NCBI RefSeq assembly: GCF_965223525.1
Contig: NZ_OZ245005.1
Span: 1,302,001-1,366,000, forward strand
Direction: 5' to 3'
Source of the DNA: Leptofilum sp965223525
GTDB taxonomy: Bacteria; Chloroflexota; Anaerolineae; Promineifilales; Promineifilaceae
DNA: 64,000 nt
Below the pieces are notes generated by a model. That model did not search any database and had not been told where the DNA came from. It saw only the letters and a program-made list of their open reading frames with translations. Position 1 is the stretch's first letter; every line of letters starts with the position of its first letter. Both the position numbers and the translations under genes were made by a program. Positions 25,619-33,913 of the stretch are shown here, one piece after another.

Positions 25619-26794
25619 ATGACTGCAACCAGTATCAGCCTCTACCTGCATATTCCCTTTTGCAAACATCGCTGTGCGTATTGCGATTTCAACACGTACA
25701 CCAGTCTACTGGACTTGCGCGAGGCGTATGCTGAAGGGTTGGTGACGGAACTGGCGCAGGTAGCGGGGGAGGCACGATGGCCAGCGCACACCATCTTTTT
25801 TGGTGGCGGTACGCCGTCGTTGATGTCGCCTGCCTCGCTGGGGCGCATTTTGGATGGGGTGCGGGCATACTTTGCGCTAGCGGCTGACGCTGAAGTGACG
25901 ATGGAGGCAAATCCGGGAACGGTGGATTTGGATTATCTAACGGCCGTTCACCAAGCAGGAATCAATCGGATCAGTTTTGGCGTACAGAGTGTGATTCCGT
26001 CTGAGTTGGCACTGCTGGAGCGGGAACATGATTTTGCGACGGTAGTTGAGGCTGTGCAGATGGCGCGGCAGGCTGGATTAGACAATTTTAATTTGGATCT
26101 GATCTATGGTATGCCGGGGCAAACGCTGCCAAGCTGGGAACAAAGTTTGCGAGCCGTGCTGGATTTAGATCCCGCTCATCTTAGTCTCTATTGCCTGACA
26201 ATTGAGCCGGGGACGCCAATGCAGCGATGGTTGCTGAACGGCCGTATCCAGCCTCCAGACCCCGACCTCGCTGCTGACCAATACGAGTTGGCCTGCGCTT
26301 TGCTGGCGGAACATGGTTACGACCATTACGAAATTTCTAACTGGGCCAAACCGGGCAAGGCGTGTGAGCATAACCTGACGTACTGGCGCAATGGCGACTA
26401 TTTAGGGCTGGGTGCAGGCGCGCACGGCCACGCCGCCGGGGTGCGCTACCATATTGTGAAACAGCCGCGCGTTTACCTGCGTCGCTTACAGGAATCTACT
26501 GTGCCGGGCTATCCGTTGTCTACGGCCGTTGCCGAGAGCCACGCCGTTAGCCGCAATGAAGCAATTTCCGACACGATAATGACCCAACTGCGCTTACTCA
26601 ACGAAGGGCTGGATTTGGCCGCCTTTGAAGCCAAATTTGGGCAGTCGGTGGCCGAAATTTATGACGGTACGCTCGATCAGATGCTGGCGTGGGAGCTGGT
26701 TGGGGTGCAAGACGGCCGTCTCCGCCTAACGCAAAAAGGGTGGTTTCTGAGCAACCAAGTCTTTTACCGATTCATGTTGGATGAAGCATCGTAA
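25619..26794 (+). CDS. hemW: HemW family radical SAM protein (coproporphyrinogen III oxidase-like)
   Basis: A 391-residue radical SAM protein: the [4Fe-4S] motif is CKHRCAYC at about residues 15-22, followed by FFGGGTPSLM and the substrate-side segments INRISFGVQS and DLIYGMPGQT; the C-terminal HemN_C domain (about 290-391) includes TQLRLLNEGLDL. HemW proteins bind haem and act as haem chaperones rather than oxidases, lacking the extra Cys of HemN as here. The start at 25619 is the first ATG before the cluster motif. Confidence 0.9.
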   Translation: MTATSISLYLHIPFCKHRCAYCDFNTYTSLLDLREAYAEGLVTELAQVAGEARWPAHTIFFGGGTPSLMSPASLGRILDGVRAYFALAADAEVTMEANPGTVDLDYLTAVHQAGINRISFGVQSVIPSELALLEREHDFATVVEAVQMARQAGLDNFNLDLIYGMPGQTLPSWEQSLRAVLDLDPAHLSLYCLTIEPGTPMQRWLLNGRIQPPDPDLAADQYELACALLAEHGYDHYEISNWAKPGKACEHNLTYWRNGDYLGLGAGAHGHAAGVRYHIVKQPRVYLRRLQESTVPGYPLSTAVAESHAVSRNEAISDTIMTQLRLLNEGLDLAAFEAKFGQSVAEIYDGTLDQMLAWELVGVQDGRLRLTQKGWFLSNQVFYRFMLDEAS

Positions 26795-26805
26795 TCGGTA
26801 ATCTG

Positions 26806-26874
26806 TAGGGGAGAGGCAGGTGGGAAAAACCTGTGCAAAGCAACGAAACTCCAAACCACCTGCCTCTCCCTCGT
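26806..26874. repeat. Hairpin repeat of the GTAGGGG family (copy 2)
   Basis: GGGAGAGGCAGGTGG (26809-26823) pairs perfectly with CCACCTGCCTCTCCC (26856-26870). The left boundary reads GTAGGGG, as in the copies at 11111 and 37493. It fills most of the spacer between hemW and mobA. Confidence 0.8.
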
Positions 26875-26902
26875 CTCTTCTTCAAAAAACAAAAGGTAAA
26901 TC

Positions 26903-27502
26903 ATGGCAAACAAATTAACGGTGGCCATCATGGCAGGGGGTAAAAGTAGCCGTATGGGAAAGGATAAATCGTTTGTGCTGTTTAACGGCCGTCCCATGAT
27001 CGAAATTGCGCTGGAAACCGTAGCTGGTTTAGGCGATGAAACCCTGCTCATCACTAACAAGCCGGGTGCGTACGCCCATTTCAATTTGCCGATGGTGTCT
27101 GATATTTATCCAGATCATGGGCCGCTGGGGGGAATTTATACGGCCGTCCACGCCGCCACGTACCCCCACACCGTCGTCGTTGCCTGCGACATGCCTTGGC
27201 TCAATCGCTCACTGCTAGAATACATGATCACCCTGCGGGAAACGGCCGATGTTATCGTGCCGCGCTGGGAGAAGTTCCCAGAGCCGCTCCATGCCATCTA
27301 CAGCAAAGCGTGTTTGCCTGCCATCGAGGCCAAGCTCAAAGAAAAGCGTCTAAAAATTACCGGATTTTTTGGTCAGGTGATCGTGCGATTTGTAGAGCGG
27401 GGAGAGATTGAGCAGTTTGATGCGAACGGCCGTTCCTTCGCCAACATCAACTCGCCAGAGGACTTAGAGGGAGCCAGTGATCAGTTTTCAGTAAATCAGT
27501 AG
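26903..27502 (+). CDS. mobA: Molybdenum cofactor guanylyltransferase
   Basis: A 199-residue MobA: the GTP-binding loop is IMAGGKSSRMGKDKSF, followed by PLGGIYTAV and CDMPWLN with the metal-binding Asp. It attaches GMP to molybdopterin to make the guanine dinucleotide cofactor used by DMSO-reductase-family enzymes. The C-terminal DQFSVNQ is encoded by an intergenic repeat (CAGTTTTCAGTAAATCAG) that also supplies the stop. It converges on folD. Confidence 0.93.
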   Translation: MANKLTVAIMAGGKSSRMGKDKSFVLFNGRPMIEIALETVAGLGDETLLITNKPGAYAHFNLPMVSDIYPDHGPLGGIYTAVHAATYPHTVVVACDMPWLNRSLLEYMITLRETADVIVPRWEKFPEPLHAIYSKACLPAIEAKLKEKRLKITGFFGQVIVRFVERGEIEQFDANGRSFANINSPEDLEGASDQFSVNQ

Positions 27503-27527
27503 GTCAGTGTCTTGCGACTGACCTACT
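27498..27527. terminator. Hairpin between convergent mobA and folD
   Basis: AGTAGGTCAGT (27498-27508) and ACTGACCTACT (27517-27527) form a perfect 11-bp stem with an 8-base loop, starting inside the mobA stop region. There is no long T-run, so it may be a repeat element rather than a true terminator. Confidence 0.6.
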
Positions 27528-27544
27528 AATTACCGACCTACTAA

Positions 27545-28429
27545 TTACTGTTTTGCTACTGCAATTTCCGCTGCACGGAATGTATTTCTCATTAACATAG
27601 CAATGGTCATCGGGCCGACGCCGCCGGGGACAGGGGTAATCGCGCCAGCCACCTCGGCCGCGCTGTCGTATTCCACGTCGCCTACCAGTCGGTAGCCACG
27701 TTCCCGCGTATCGTCATCTACGCGATTGATGCCTACGTCAATGACAGCCACGCCCGGCTTCAGCATATCCCCCTTGATCATCTCTGCCCAGCCAATGGCG
27801 GCCACCACAATATCCGCCCGCTTGAGGTGTTCATTCAAATCTTTGGTGCGGCTGTGGCAAATGGTGACGGTGGCATTTGCTTTTTGCAGCAGCATAGCCA
27901 TTGGCAGCCCCACAATATTAGACCGCCCCACAATGACCGCCTCGGCACCGCTGGTTTCTACGCCGGCGTCTGCCAAGAGCTCCATACAGCCAGCAGGCGT
28001 GCAGGGAATAAACAGTGGGTCGCGCCCTTTCATGGCCAAACGACCGATATTCACGGGATGAAAGCCGTCAACATCTTTTTCCAGGTCAATACTGTTAAGA
28101 ACCGCTTCTTCATCAATATGCTTGGGCAGGGGGAGCTGCACCAAAATGCCGTTGATTTCTGGATCGGCATTGAGCTTGGAAACAAGTGATTCTACTTCTT
28201 CCTGAGAAGCATCGGCGGGCAGCTTGTGCCCCACAGAGCGAATGCCCAGCCGCTCACACATCCGTTGTTTGCTCCGCACGTAGGTTGCCGAGGCGGGGTC
28301 TTCGCCAACCAGCACGGTTGCCAAGCCGGGGGTGTAATTATGCTTCTCTTTCATTTCGGCCACGGCCGCAGCCACTTCGTCTCTTACTCTGGCGGCAACT
28401 TTTTTTCCATCAATGATTTTTGCTGACAT
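27545..28429 (-). CDS. folD: Bifunctional methylenetetrahydrofolate dehydrogenase/cyclohydrolase
   Basis: A 294-residue FolD interconverting methylene-, methenyl- and formyl-tetrahydrofolate. Signatures: YVRSKQRMCERLGI with the catalytic Lys, GILVQLPLPKHI, KDVDGFHPVN, the NADP loop VIVGRSNIVGLPMA, and the closing PVPGGVGPMT. The start at 28429 follows AAAGGA at the family's usual position, so 14 upstream codons were dropped. Two ACGGCCGT words (28458, 28489) sit in its upstream spacer. Confidence 0.96.
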   Translation of the reverse strand: MSAKIIDGKKVAARVRDEVAAAVAEMKEKHNYTPGLATVLVGEDPASATYVRSKQRMCERLGIRSVGHKLPADASQEEVESLVSKLNADPEINGILVQLPLPKHIDEEAVLNSIDLEKDVDGFHPVNIGRLAMKGRDPLFIPCTPAGCMELLADAGVETSGAEAVIVGRSNIVGLPMAMLLQKANATVTICHSRTKDLNEHLKRADIVVAAIGWAEMIKGDMLKPGVAVIDVGINRVDDDTRERGYRLVGDVEYDSAAEVAGAITPVPGGVGPMTIAMLMRNTFRAAEIAVAKQ

Positions 28430-28514
28430 ATTGAAATCCTTTTGAGTTGGTGGGTAAACGGCCGTTGTCAAAGAGAGGTAGATGGTAAACGGCCGTTTAC
28501 AGAATAGTGAGAAA

Positions 28515-28545
28515 ACAAAAAAGGCCTCCTAAGATTGGAGACCTT
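28515..28545 (-). terminator. Rho-independent terminator of the small membrane protein gene
   Basis: Read on the minus strand, AAGGTCTCC and GGAGGCCTT form a 9-bp stem with one G-T pair, followed by TTTTTTGTTTT. It lies 50 bases after the stop of 28596-28793. Confidence 0.85.
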
Positions 28546-28595
28546 GCCAATTATAAATATCGAAACAACACTGACATCCAACAAAACACGAATAG

Positions 28596-28793
28596 CTACT
28601 TTGGCAGCATCTCAGTGCTTAAAAATTTGTCCAGCCAGATGGCTACAGCACATCCCAACGATAGTGCAGTAAAGAATGTGTAATAAACGCCATACTCTTC
28701 CAGCGTTGTGCCAATAAGCTGCACAACGATAACCGTGAGGCCAAAGCCGACCAACAAAGAAACAACACCTATACCTAATCGCTTTAACAGCAT
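28596..28793 (-). CDS. Small membrane protein, unknown function
   Basis: A 65-residue protein with two hydrophobic helices (about residues 6-26 and 37-55) and a short charged tail (LDKFLSTEMLPK). I do not recognise a family. The ATG at 28793 follows GGAGGCAG, so the longer frame from 28850 was trimmed. It is 71 bases downstream of a response regulator on the same strand and ends at a strong terminator. Confidence 0.65.
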   Translation of the reverse strand: MLLKRLGIGVVSLLVGFGLTVIVVQLIGTTLEEYGVYYTFFTALSLGCAVAIWLDKFLSTEMLPK

Positions 28794-28863
28794 AATTATC
28801 TGCCTCCGAAAAATCTTGTGTTTTTTATCACAAAGTAGGCAAATCGGCAACGCGAAAGTGAGT

Positions 28864-29436
28864 TCAAGTTGCCTCTACCGAGCCAGGATCAGACACATCT
28901 TCATCAAATGGAATCAAGGCGTCTTGAACGTGCTGAGTCAACTCTTCTGGGGAAATTGGCTTGGTTAAATAGACGGTTGCCCCAGCGCGTAAGCCTTTGT
29001 TAATACTGTCCAAATCAGTTTTTGCACTTAACATAATGACAGGTAATTCGGCTGTGGCTGCCTCGCTGCGAATCTTTTCACAAACAGTAAAACCGTCCAT
29101 GCCAGGCATCATCACATCAAGCAAAACGACATCGGGTTGGTTTTTACGTACTTTGTCCAAAGCGTCGTACCCATCTTCCGCTTCAGAAACATGAAAGCCT
29201 GCACGAACAAGCATTAGCCGCAGCAAGGTGCGCGCCATTGGCTCATCATCAACAATGAGCACAGATTGGTGAATGCTGTCGCCGGGAGCGGCTGTGAATT
29301 GTCTCGCCAAAATGAATACCTGCGTATCAACCAAACTGTAATTGTGATTGCAGGGCGTACCTGCTATTGGTTGCCTAATTATTGTAAACCATTCTGATTT
29401 TCCGGCAAAGACATTCAAGCCCAAATTTGAATACAT
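28864..29436 (-). CDS. Response regulator, single receiver domain
   Basis: A receiver domain of about 125 residues with a 55-residue N-terminal extension of doubtful reality. Conserved sites: acidic pair in LIVDDEP, phospho-acceptor Asp in LLDVMMPGMDG, Thr/Ser in LSAKTD and Lys in LTKPISPEEL. There is no output domain, so it probably signals by protein contact. The true start may be nearer the domain, since no ribosome-binding site precedes 29436. It lies in a 2.8 kb stretch without ACGGCCGT. Confidence 0.85.
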   Translation of the reverse strand: MYSNLGLNVFAGKSEWFTIIRQPIAGTPCNHNYSLVDTQVFILARQFTAAPGDSIHQSVLIVDDEPMARTLLRLMLVRAGFHVSEAEDGYDALDKVRKNQPDVVLLDVMMPGMDGFTVCEKIRSEAATAELPVIMLSAKTDLDSINKGLRAGATVYLTKPISPEELTQHVQDALIPFDEDVSDPGSVEAT

Positions 29437-29446
29437 CAATTGCTAA

Positions 29447-29490
29447 GTAGCCGTTCGGAAATAACTTAGTGGTTTCGGACCAACGGCTAC
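29447..29490. repeat. GTAGCCG-bounded hairpin repeat (copy 1)
   Basis: GTAGCCGTT (29447-29455) pairs with AACGGCTAC (29482-29490). A second element with the same boundaries lies at 60668-60720; the inner sequences differ. Confidence 0.65.
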
Positions 29491-29578
29491 CTTAAGTCTA
29501 TTCACCAATGCTGCATTTTTTGCGAATGGGCACGAAATATTTAAGCATTTCTAGCAACAAACTCATGTTACACAGCGT

Positions 29579-29642
29579 AGATTTCAAAAGTCTCGTATCT
29601 CTCTGGCAAATAGCGGAACTACCTGCAAGACTTTTGAAATCT
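29579..29642. repeat. CAAAAGTCT-type inverted repeat (copy 2)
   Basis: AGATTTCAAAAGTCT (29579-29593) and AGACTTTTGAAATCT (29628-29642) form a perfect 15-bp pair around 34 bases. The inner nonamer CAAAAGTCT is shared with the repeat at 13754-13815. With the hairpin at 29447 it accounts for most of the 266-base spacer. Confidence 0.8.
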
Positions 29643-29702
29643 TTTCACTGGAAGTGTGTAAACCAGTAACAAAGTGGTTTTTTCAAGGCAAACGGAGTGG
29701 AA

Positions 29703-30548
29703 TCAATCCGGCAGATCCTCTAGAGGTAGTGAAATTGTTAACCCTTCACGCGCTAAAATTGTTTTGGGGAAGACAGTGCGTGCTTGAACCAGAATATCGT
29801 CTAAATCATCATCAGAAAGGTCAGGCGAGTAGTGAAACAGTGCCAGGCATTTGACTCTTGCTTCGATAGCAGCTTGTACAGCCTCTTGCCAGGCCGAATG
29901 TCCGTATTCGTTGAACTTCTTCCGCTCCTCGATAGTGGAAAAATGAGAATCGTGCACTAGAAGATCTGCCCCCTCTGCCAGGCGCAAAAGGTTTGGATCG
30001 AAACCATCATCATAATGCGTGACATCGCTGCAATAAACAAATACATGCCCATTGTCTTCAATGCGAAAACCAAGGCAGCCACCGGGATGGTTAAGATCAG
30101 ACGCCGTTACCCGTGTGTTATCTCCAATGATGATGGTTTCACCATCCTGAATTTCTTTTACGATGAGATCCGCCGGCAAAGATTTATAGGCAAAGGGCAG
30201 GTAGGGTTCGATGAATTGTCCTGCCATTGTTTCTTCTAGCTGTTTGTCAACACGCCGTTTGCCAACGAGTACAAAGCGGTTGTTACGGCCGAATATGGGC
30301 GCAAAAAATGGAAAGCCTTGAATGTGATCCCAATGGGTGTGGCTAATGAGAATGTTGCCGATGATGCGGTCAGGATTGTTTTTTACAAGTGCTTTGCCCA
30401 AACGTCGAATACCAGACCCGGCATCAATAATAATTAGCTGTTGGTCAGATGTTCTTAACTCGACACACGAGGTATTGCCGCCGACTCGAATTGTTTCTGG
30501 TCCTGGGGTGGGGATTGTGCCCCGGACACCCCAAAATCGTATCTGCAA
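29703..30548 (-). CDS. MBL-fold metallohydrolase (cyclic phosphodiesterase/PhnP-like)
   Basis: A 281-residue metallo-beta-lactamase-fold enzyme with the complete metal motif SHTHWDHIQG, a further Asp in LLVHDSHF and His in LFHYSPDLSDDDL. The opening FWGVRGTIPTPGP and VGGNTSCVEL are typical of phosphoribosyl-cyclic-phosphodiesterase/PhnP-like hydrolases; in two-component neighbourhoods such proteins occur with receiver domains, as here between two response regulators. Substrate not established. Confidence 0.88.
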   Translation of the reverse strand: MQIRFWGVRGTIPTPGPETIRVGGNTSCVELRTSDQQLIIIDAGSGIRRLGKALVKNNPDRIIGNILISHTHWDHIQGFPFFAPIFGRNNRFVLVGKRRVDKQLEETMAGQFIEPYLPFAYKSLPADLIVKEIQDGETIIIGDNTRVTASDLNHPGGCLGFRIEDNGHVFVYCSDVTHYDDGFDPNLLRLAEGADLLVHDSHFSTIEERKKFNEYGHSAWQEAVQAAIEARVKCLALFHYSPDLSDDDLDDILVQARTVFPKTILAREGLTISLPLEDLPD

Positions 30549-30652
30549 GATTGCCCCTTTGTTAAGCGAATAATAGATTTTCCTGACGGAATCGGATGGA
30601 GTATATCAAAAATTGATAGAGAGCGATATATAGGTCCCGTAAATTTGCAGAA

Positions 30653-30686
30653 TAAAAAAGGCTCACTTGCATGGCAGGTGAGCCTG
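30653..30686 (-). terminator. Rho-independent terminator of the response regulator at 30713
   Basis: On the minus strand AGGCTCAC and GTGAGCCT form the stem, followed by TTTTTTATT. It lies 27 bases after the stop codon. Confidence 0.85.
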
Positions 30687-30712
30687 ATGAAAGCTAAATA
30701 TTGGCGTTTGAG

Positions 30713-31123
30713 TTAGGAACTTATTTCCTGCTGAGTTTGCGCTTTGCTGCTGATGACACGTTCAACGCTATCTAAAAGTTCTTGAGGGCCAAACGGTTTG
30801 GTGATGTAATCATCAACACGGGCAATATGCAAACCCAAAACGCGGTCAATGCTTTGGGCTTTGGCAGTCACCACAATTACTGGGATGTCACGCATTTCCT
30901 CAGAGGCTTTCATCTTTTGGTACACTTCCCAGCCATCCATTTCTGGCATCATGAGATCGAGCAAAACGAGGTCTGGTTGTATTTCACTTATTTTGGACAA
31001 GCCTTCGTGTCCACCTACGGCACCGGTGACGTCAAACTTGTTGCGACCCAAAATGAGCTTCACCAGTTCAATCATTTCTAGTTCGTCTTCGATGCAAACT
31101 ACTTTTTTGGTTTCGTCTGCCAT
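30713..31123 (-). CDS. Response regulator, single receiver domain
   Basis: A 136-residue CheY-like receiver: acidic pair in CIEDELEM, phospho-acceptor Asp in LLDLMMPEMDGW, Thr in VTAKAQ, Lys in ITKPFGPQEL. No output domain. It is separated from the MBL hydrolase by its own terminator, so it is an independent transcript. The GAF kinase at 24.2 kb is a possible partner, by inference only. Confidence 0.93.
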   Translation of the reverse strand: MADETKKVVCIEDELEMIELVKLILGRNKFDVTGAVGGHEGLSKISEIQPDLVLLDLMMPEMDGWEVYQKMKASEEMRDIPVIVVTAKAQSIDRVLGLHIARVDDYITKPFGPQELLDSVERVISSKAQTQQEISS

Positions 31124-31333
31124 TACAATTTTCCTCAGTTAAGTGTGACTATCTAAAGAGTATCACAAGCAAGATAGGTTGTCTACATATTATTCTTGCT
31201 GGCAATGTTACATTTGACCTACCGCATTGCCGTTGCCTGTCTTTGGACAAGGTGCTGCTTGGGCAGTGTACTGGAATCTGTTTTCATGATCCATATGATT
31301 TGAGTAAGGGGTTCAGCTTTGTTGGACGATTTT

Positions 31334-31362
31334 TTGACAGTAAACGGCCGTTTTGGCATAAT
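31334..31362 (+). promoter_or_regulatory. Sigma-70 promoter for the T-box leader
   Basis: TTGACA (31334-31339), a 17-bp spacer and CATAAT (31357-31362) form a near-consensus promoter. The spacer contains the genome's abundant palindrome ACGGCCGT at 31344-31351. Transcription would begin near 31369, just before the T-box. The 200 bases upstream (31124-31333) show no other feature. Confidence 0.8.
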
Positions 31363-31375
31363 CTTACTCACTTAA

Positions 31376-31668
31376 AAACAGAAACAAGCGTTGATGGAGA
31401 CGAGTAGCTTGGTAAGCTGGTTTAGCGAACCTGAGGTGGTGGAAGTCAGGTACAGATGAGCAAGTGAAAATCCCTCCGGAGCTTCTGACTGAACGGCCGA
31501 GTGCTGGCACAAGTAGGCTCAGACGGATTCGTCCCACGTTAGCGGGATTGCAGCCATTCTTAGGTGGTTGGTTGAGTGTCTGGCGTATAATCATACGTTA
31601 GGAACTTGGGTGGTACCGCGGAGACAATGCGCCTTCGTCCCAAAAGTGGGATGAAGGCGTTTTTTTTA
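31376..31668 (+). ncRNA. T-box riboswitch, probably tRNA-Ala-responsive
   Basis: The invariant T-box GGGTGGTACCGCGG lies at 31608-31621 and would pair with an uncharged tRNA end. Stem I signatures are present: GATGGAGACGAGTA near 31391 and the GAACCTGAGGTGGTGGAAG distal-loop block near 31424. The likely specifier is GCA (31460-31462), an alanine codon followed by a purine, before GTGAAAATCCCTCC. The terminator stem CGCCTTCGTCCC/GGGATGAAGGCG (31630-31659) with T8 follows. It controls alaX by transcription attenuation. The outer left boundary is approximate. Confidence 0.93.
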
Positions 31669-31683
31669 TGTCTGGAGGACACA

Positions 31684-32391
31684 ATGGCAGAGTTGCTCTA
31701 TTTGACGGATGCGTATGTGCAAACTTTTGAGGCGATAGTTACGGCCGTTACCGACGACGGCCTGGTGCTGGATAAAACCGCTTTTTACCCCGGCGGTGGC
31801 GGCCAACCGTGCGATTTTGGCACGTTGACTGCTGACGAGCAGCGTTGGGATGTGACGAAAGTAAAGCGGGTGAGCGGCCAAATTGTGCATTTTGTGGCTG
31901 GCGAGAAGCCTGGGGTTGGCACGGCCGTTACTGGTCAACTCGATTGGGATCGCCGCTACAAACTGATGCGTACCCACACAGCAATGCACATTTTGTGCGG
32001 CGTCATTTGGCGGGATTACGGCGCATCGGTGACGGGCGGCAATATGGATCCGCTGAAAGGGCGCATGGATTTTGAGTTTGAGACGATGCGGCAGGAGTTG
32101 GTGGCTGAAATTGAAACGGCCGTAAACGCCGAAGTCGCCGCCGCCCGTGATACCCGTGTACAAATTTTGCCGCGCGAGAAAGCATTCCAGATTCCCGACC
32201 TAATTCGCACCAAGATCAACCTGTTGCCAGAGGGAATTAAAGAAGTTCGCACAGTGGAACTGATAGGGCTTGATTTGCAGGCAGATGGCGGCACGCATGT
32301 AAAAAACACGAGCGAAGTCGGCCGTATGCGCATCACCGATTACAAAAGCAAGGGCAAGATCAATAAGCGCATCTACGTGGAACTGGAATAA
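31684..32391 (+). CDS. alaX: Alanyl-tRNA editing protein AlaX
   Basis: A 235-residue trans-editing enzyme, homologous to the editing domain of AlaRS, that hydrolyses Ser/Gly mischarged on tRNA-Ala. Signatures: AFYPGGGGQPCD (N-terminal barrel), the zinc motif HTAMH (HxxxH) and the second pair in ADGGTHVKNTSEVG, with Cys replaced by neighbouring residues. The start at 31684 follows GGAGGA; the longer frame begins inside the T-box and is not real. Control by a T-box ties its synthesis to uncharged tRNA-Ala. Confidence 0.93.
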   Translation: MAELLYLTDAYVQTFEAIVTAVTDDGLVLDKTAFYPGGGGQPCDFGTLTADEQRWDVTKVKRVSGQIVHFVAGEKPGVGTAVTGQLDWDRRYKLMRTHTAMHILCGVIWRDYGASVTGGNMDPLKGRMDFEFETMRQELVAEIETAVNAEVAAARDTRVQILPREKAFQIPDLIRTKINLLPEGIKEVRTVELIGLDLQADGGTHVKNTSEVGRMRITDYKSKGKINKRIYVELE

Positions 32392-32407
32392 TCCGCAGAT
32401 AAAAATT

Positions 32408-33112
32408 ATGAGATTTATTGTTAAAGAGCAAGATTACGAGAAACCAATTGGTGCCGGCCTGTTGCGGTACGAACTGGATGGCGTGCCTACGGGTGCTATG
32501 GAGCAGTGGCGGTTAACCGAAGCCGCCGATGGTTATGAAGTGCTGCGTGTGGATTTGGATGCGCGGGAAGCAGCCTCCGGGCATTCGTATTTATACCATT
32601 TGGTGCGGCGGACAGACGGTGCGCCGGAGCGGTTAGCCTACCGTTTTTGGGGCAGTGGCTTGCACGGCAAGCTGCAAATTGAGGGCACGCTGCTCTTTTC
32701 AGAGACAAATATTACGGGGACGCGGGCGGTAAACGGCCGTACCTACCACGAAGACCTTAACATCGAACCCGGCACGCTCTTCTGGTTTCCTTCGGCGATT
32801 GGGCTGGGGTTGGTTCTGCAAGCGAAGAAGGTGGCGGGGAATACGGCCGTAACCCTCAACGGCAAAATTGGCGGCGAAGACACATTGGCCATGCAGCAGG
32901 TCTCGGTAGACGTGGATTTCTTGATTACCGACACCAAACCGATGGAGGTTGCTGGCAAAACGCTTGAGACCGTGCCAACAATGGTGCGCTGGAACGACAA
33001 CCAACGCATCGTTATCCGCGACCAAAATTATTGGCCCGTCGCCATGCAGCGACCCAACTTTGCTGATGGTAAACTGCTTTTGGCAACAGAAACGCGATAC
33101 ATTTGGTATTAA
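32408..33112 (+). CDS. Conserved hypothetical protein
   Basis: A 234-residue soluble protein rich in beta strands, with no recognised motif. Segments such as WRLTEAADGYEVLRVDLDAREAAS could belong to an outer-barrel lipocalin-like fold, but this is only a guess. It starts 16 bases after alaX, so it is probably in the same T-box-controlled transcript. Two ACGGCCGT words fall within it (32733, 32843), read as NGR and TAV. Confidence 0.65.
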   Translation: MRFIVKEQDYEKPIGAGLLRYELDGVPTGAMEQWRLTEAADGYEVLRVDLDAREAASGHSYLYHLVRRTDGAPERLAYRFWGSGLHGKLQIEGTLLFSETNITGTRAVNGRTYHEDLNIEPGTLFWFPSAIGLGLVLQAKKVAGNTAVTLNGKIGGEDTLAMQQVSVDVDFLITDTKPMEVAGKTLETVPTMVRWNDNQRIVIRDQNYWPVAMQRPNFADGKLLLATETRYIWY

Positions 33113-33130
33113 ATTTTCAGGAAATTACCA

Positions 33131-33913
33131 ATGGCTTTTCCAAAATATAGTGAAATCCAGATTCCTCTTCTCATTGAGATAAAGAAACGAGGCGGAAGCG
33201 TTAGACCCTCGGCTCAGGATAAACAGGGCCGTACGGTTTATAAAGCATTAGCTGATTATTTCGATTTGGGAGACATAGAAAGAGCAATACTAGTAAAAGA
33301 GGGTTCTCACGATCTTAAATGGAATAATATGGTCAGGTGGGCTAGGAATGACCTGAGAAAATTAAACTATATTGATGGTTCCAAAGATGGTGTTTGGACT
33401 TTATCCGAACAGGGTGAGGAGTTTCTTAGGAGTACTCTTCAACAGGAAATAGAAGAAGGCAATTCCGAAACTGAGTATGTAATCTCACCAAGAGAATTTG
33501 CAGTTGTACAAGAGAAAAATCTAGAGATTGGTGAGCTTGGAGAGGAGTTTGTACTTGAGACTGAGCGCAAAAATCTTTTGTTCAACAGCAAGCCTGCACT
33601 AGCAAAAAAGGTAAAACAAATCTCGAAAGAAAATGTTGCTGCTGGCTACGATATATTATCTTTTGATACCGAAGGTAGAGAAAAATATATCGAGGTAAAG
33701 ACAAGTCGAGGTAATCGAAAAACTTTTGAACTTACGCGAAATGAGCGGGAAAAGGCTAGAGAACTAGGTGACTCTTATTGGCTTTATAAAGTTACGGATG
33801 TTGAAACAGAGCCGAAATTAGAAATGTTTCAAAACCCAAGTCAATTAATCGAAAATGGAGTTTTTGTCTTAAGGGCAACAACTTGGCAGGTGATGTTAGG
33901 TGAAAAATCATAG
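33131..33913 (+). CDS. Mrr_N-DUF3883 nuclease-like protein (putative restriction/defence factor)
   Basis: A 260-residue two-domain protein. Residues 1 to about 100 form a winged helix like the N-terminus of Mrr restriction proteins (IPLLIEIKKRGGSV, MVRWARNDLRKLNYI, GVWTLSEQGEEF). Residues about 135-255 match DUF3883 (NO VEIN C-terminus): GELGEEFVLETER, then GYDILSFD and YIEVKTSRG, a PD-(D/E)xK-like D...ExK core. It may cut modified or foreign DNA. The gene is AT-rich and has no ACGGCCGT, unlike both neighbours, suggesting horizontal transfer. Confidence 0.82.
   Translation: MAFPKYSEIQIPLLIEIKKRGGSVRPSAQDKQGRTVYKALADYFDLGDIERAILVKEGSHDLKWNNMVRWARNDLRKLNYIDGSKDGVWTLSEQGEEFLRSTLQQEIEEGNSETEYVISPREFAVVQEKNLEIGELGEEFVLETERKNLLFNSKPALAKKVKQISKENVAAGYDILSFDTEGREKYIEVKTSRGNRKTFELTRNEREKARELGDSYWLYKVTDVETEPKLEMFQNPSQLIENGVFVLRATTWQVMLGEKS

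Noticed and set aside
31606..31683. Longer alaX reading frame beginning inside the T-box sequence
   Set aside because: The extra 26 codons are the T-box and terminator stem; a good GGAGGA site and the family start support 31684.
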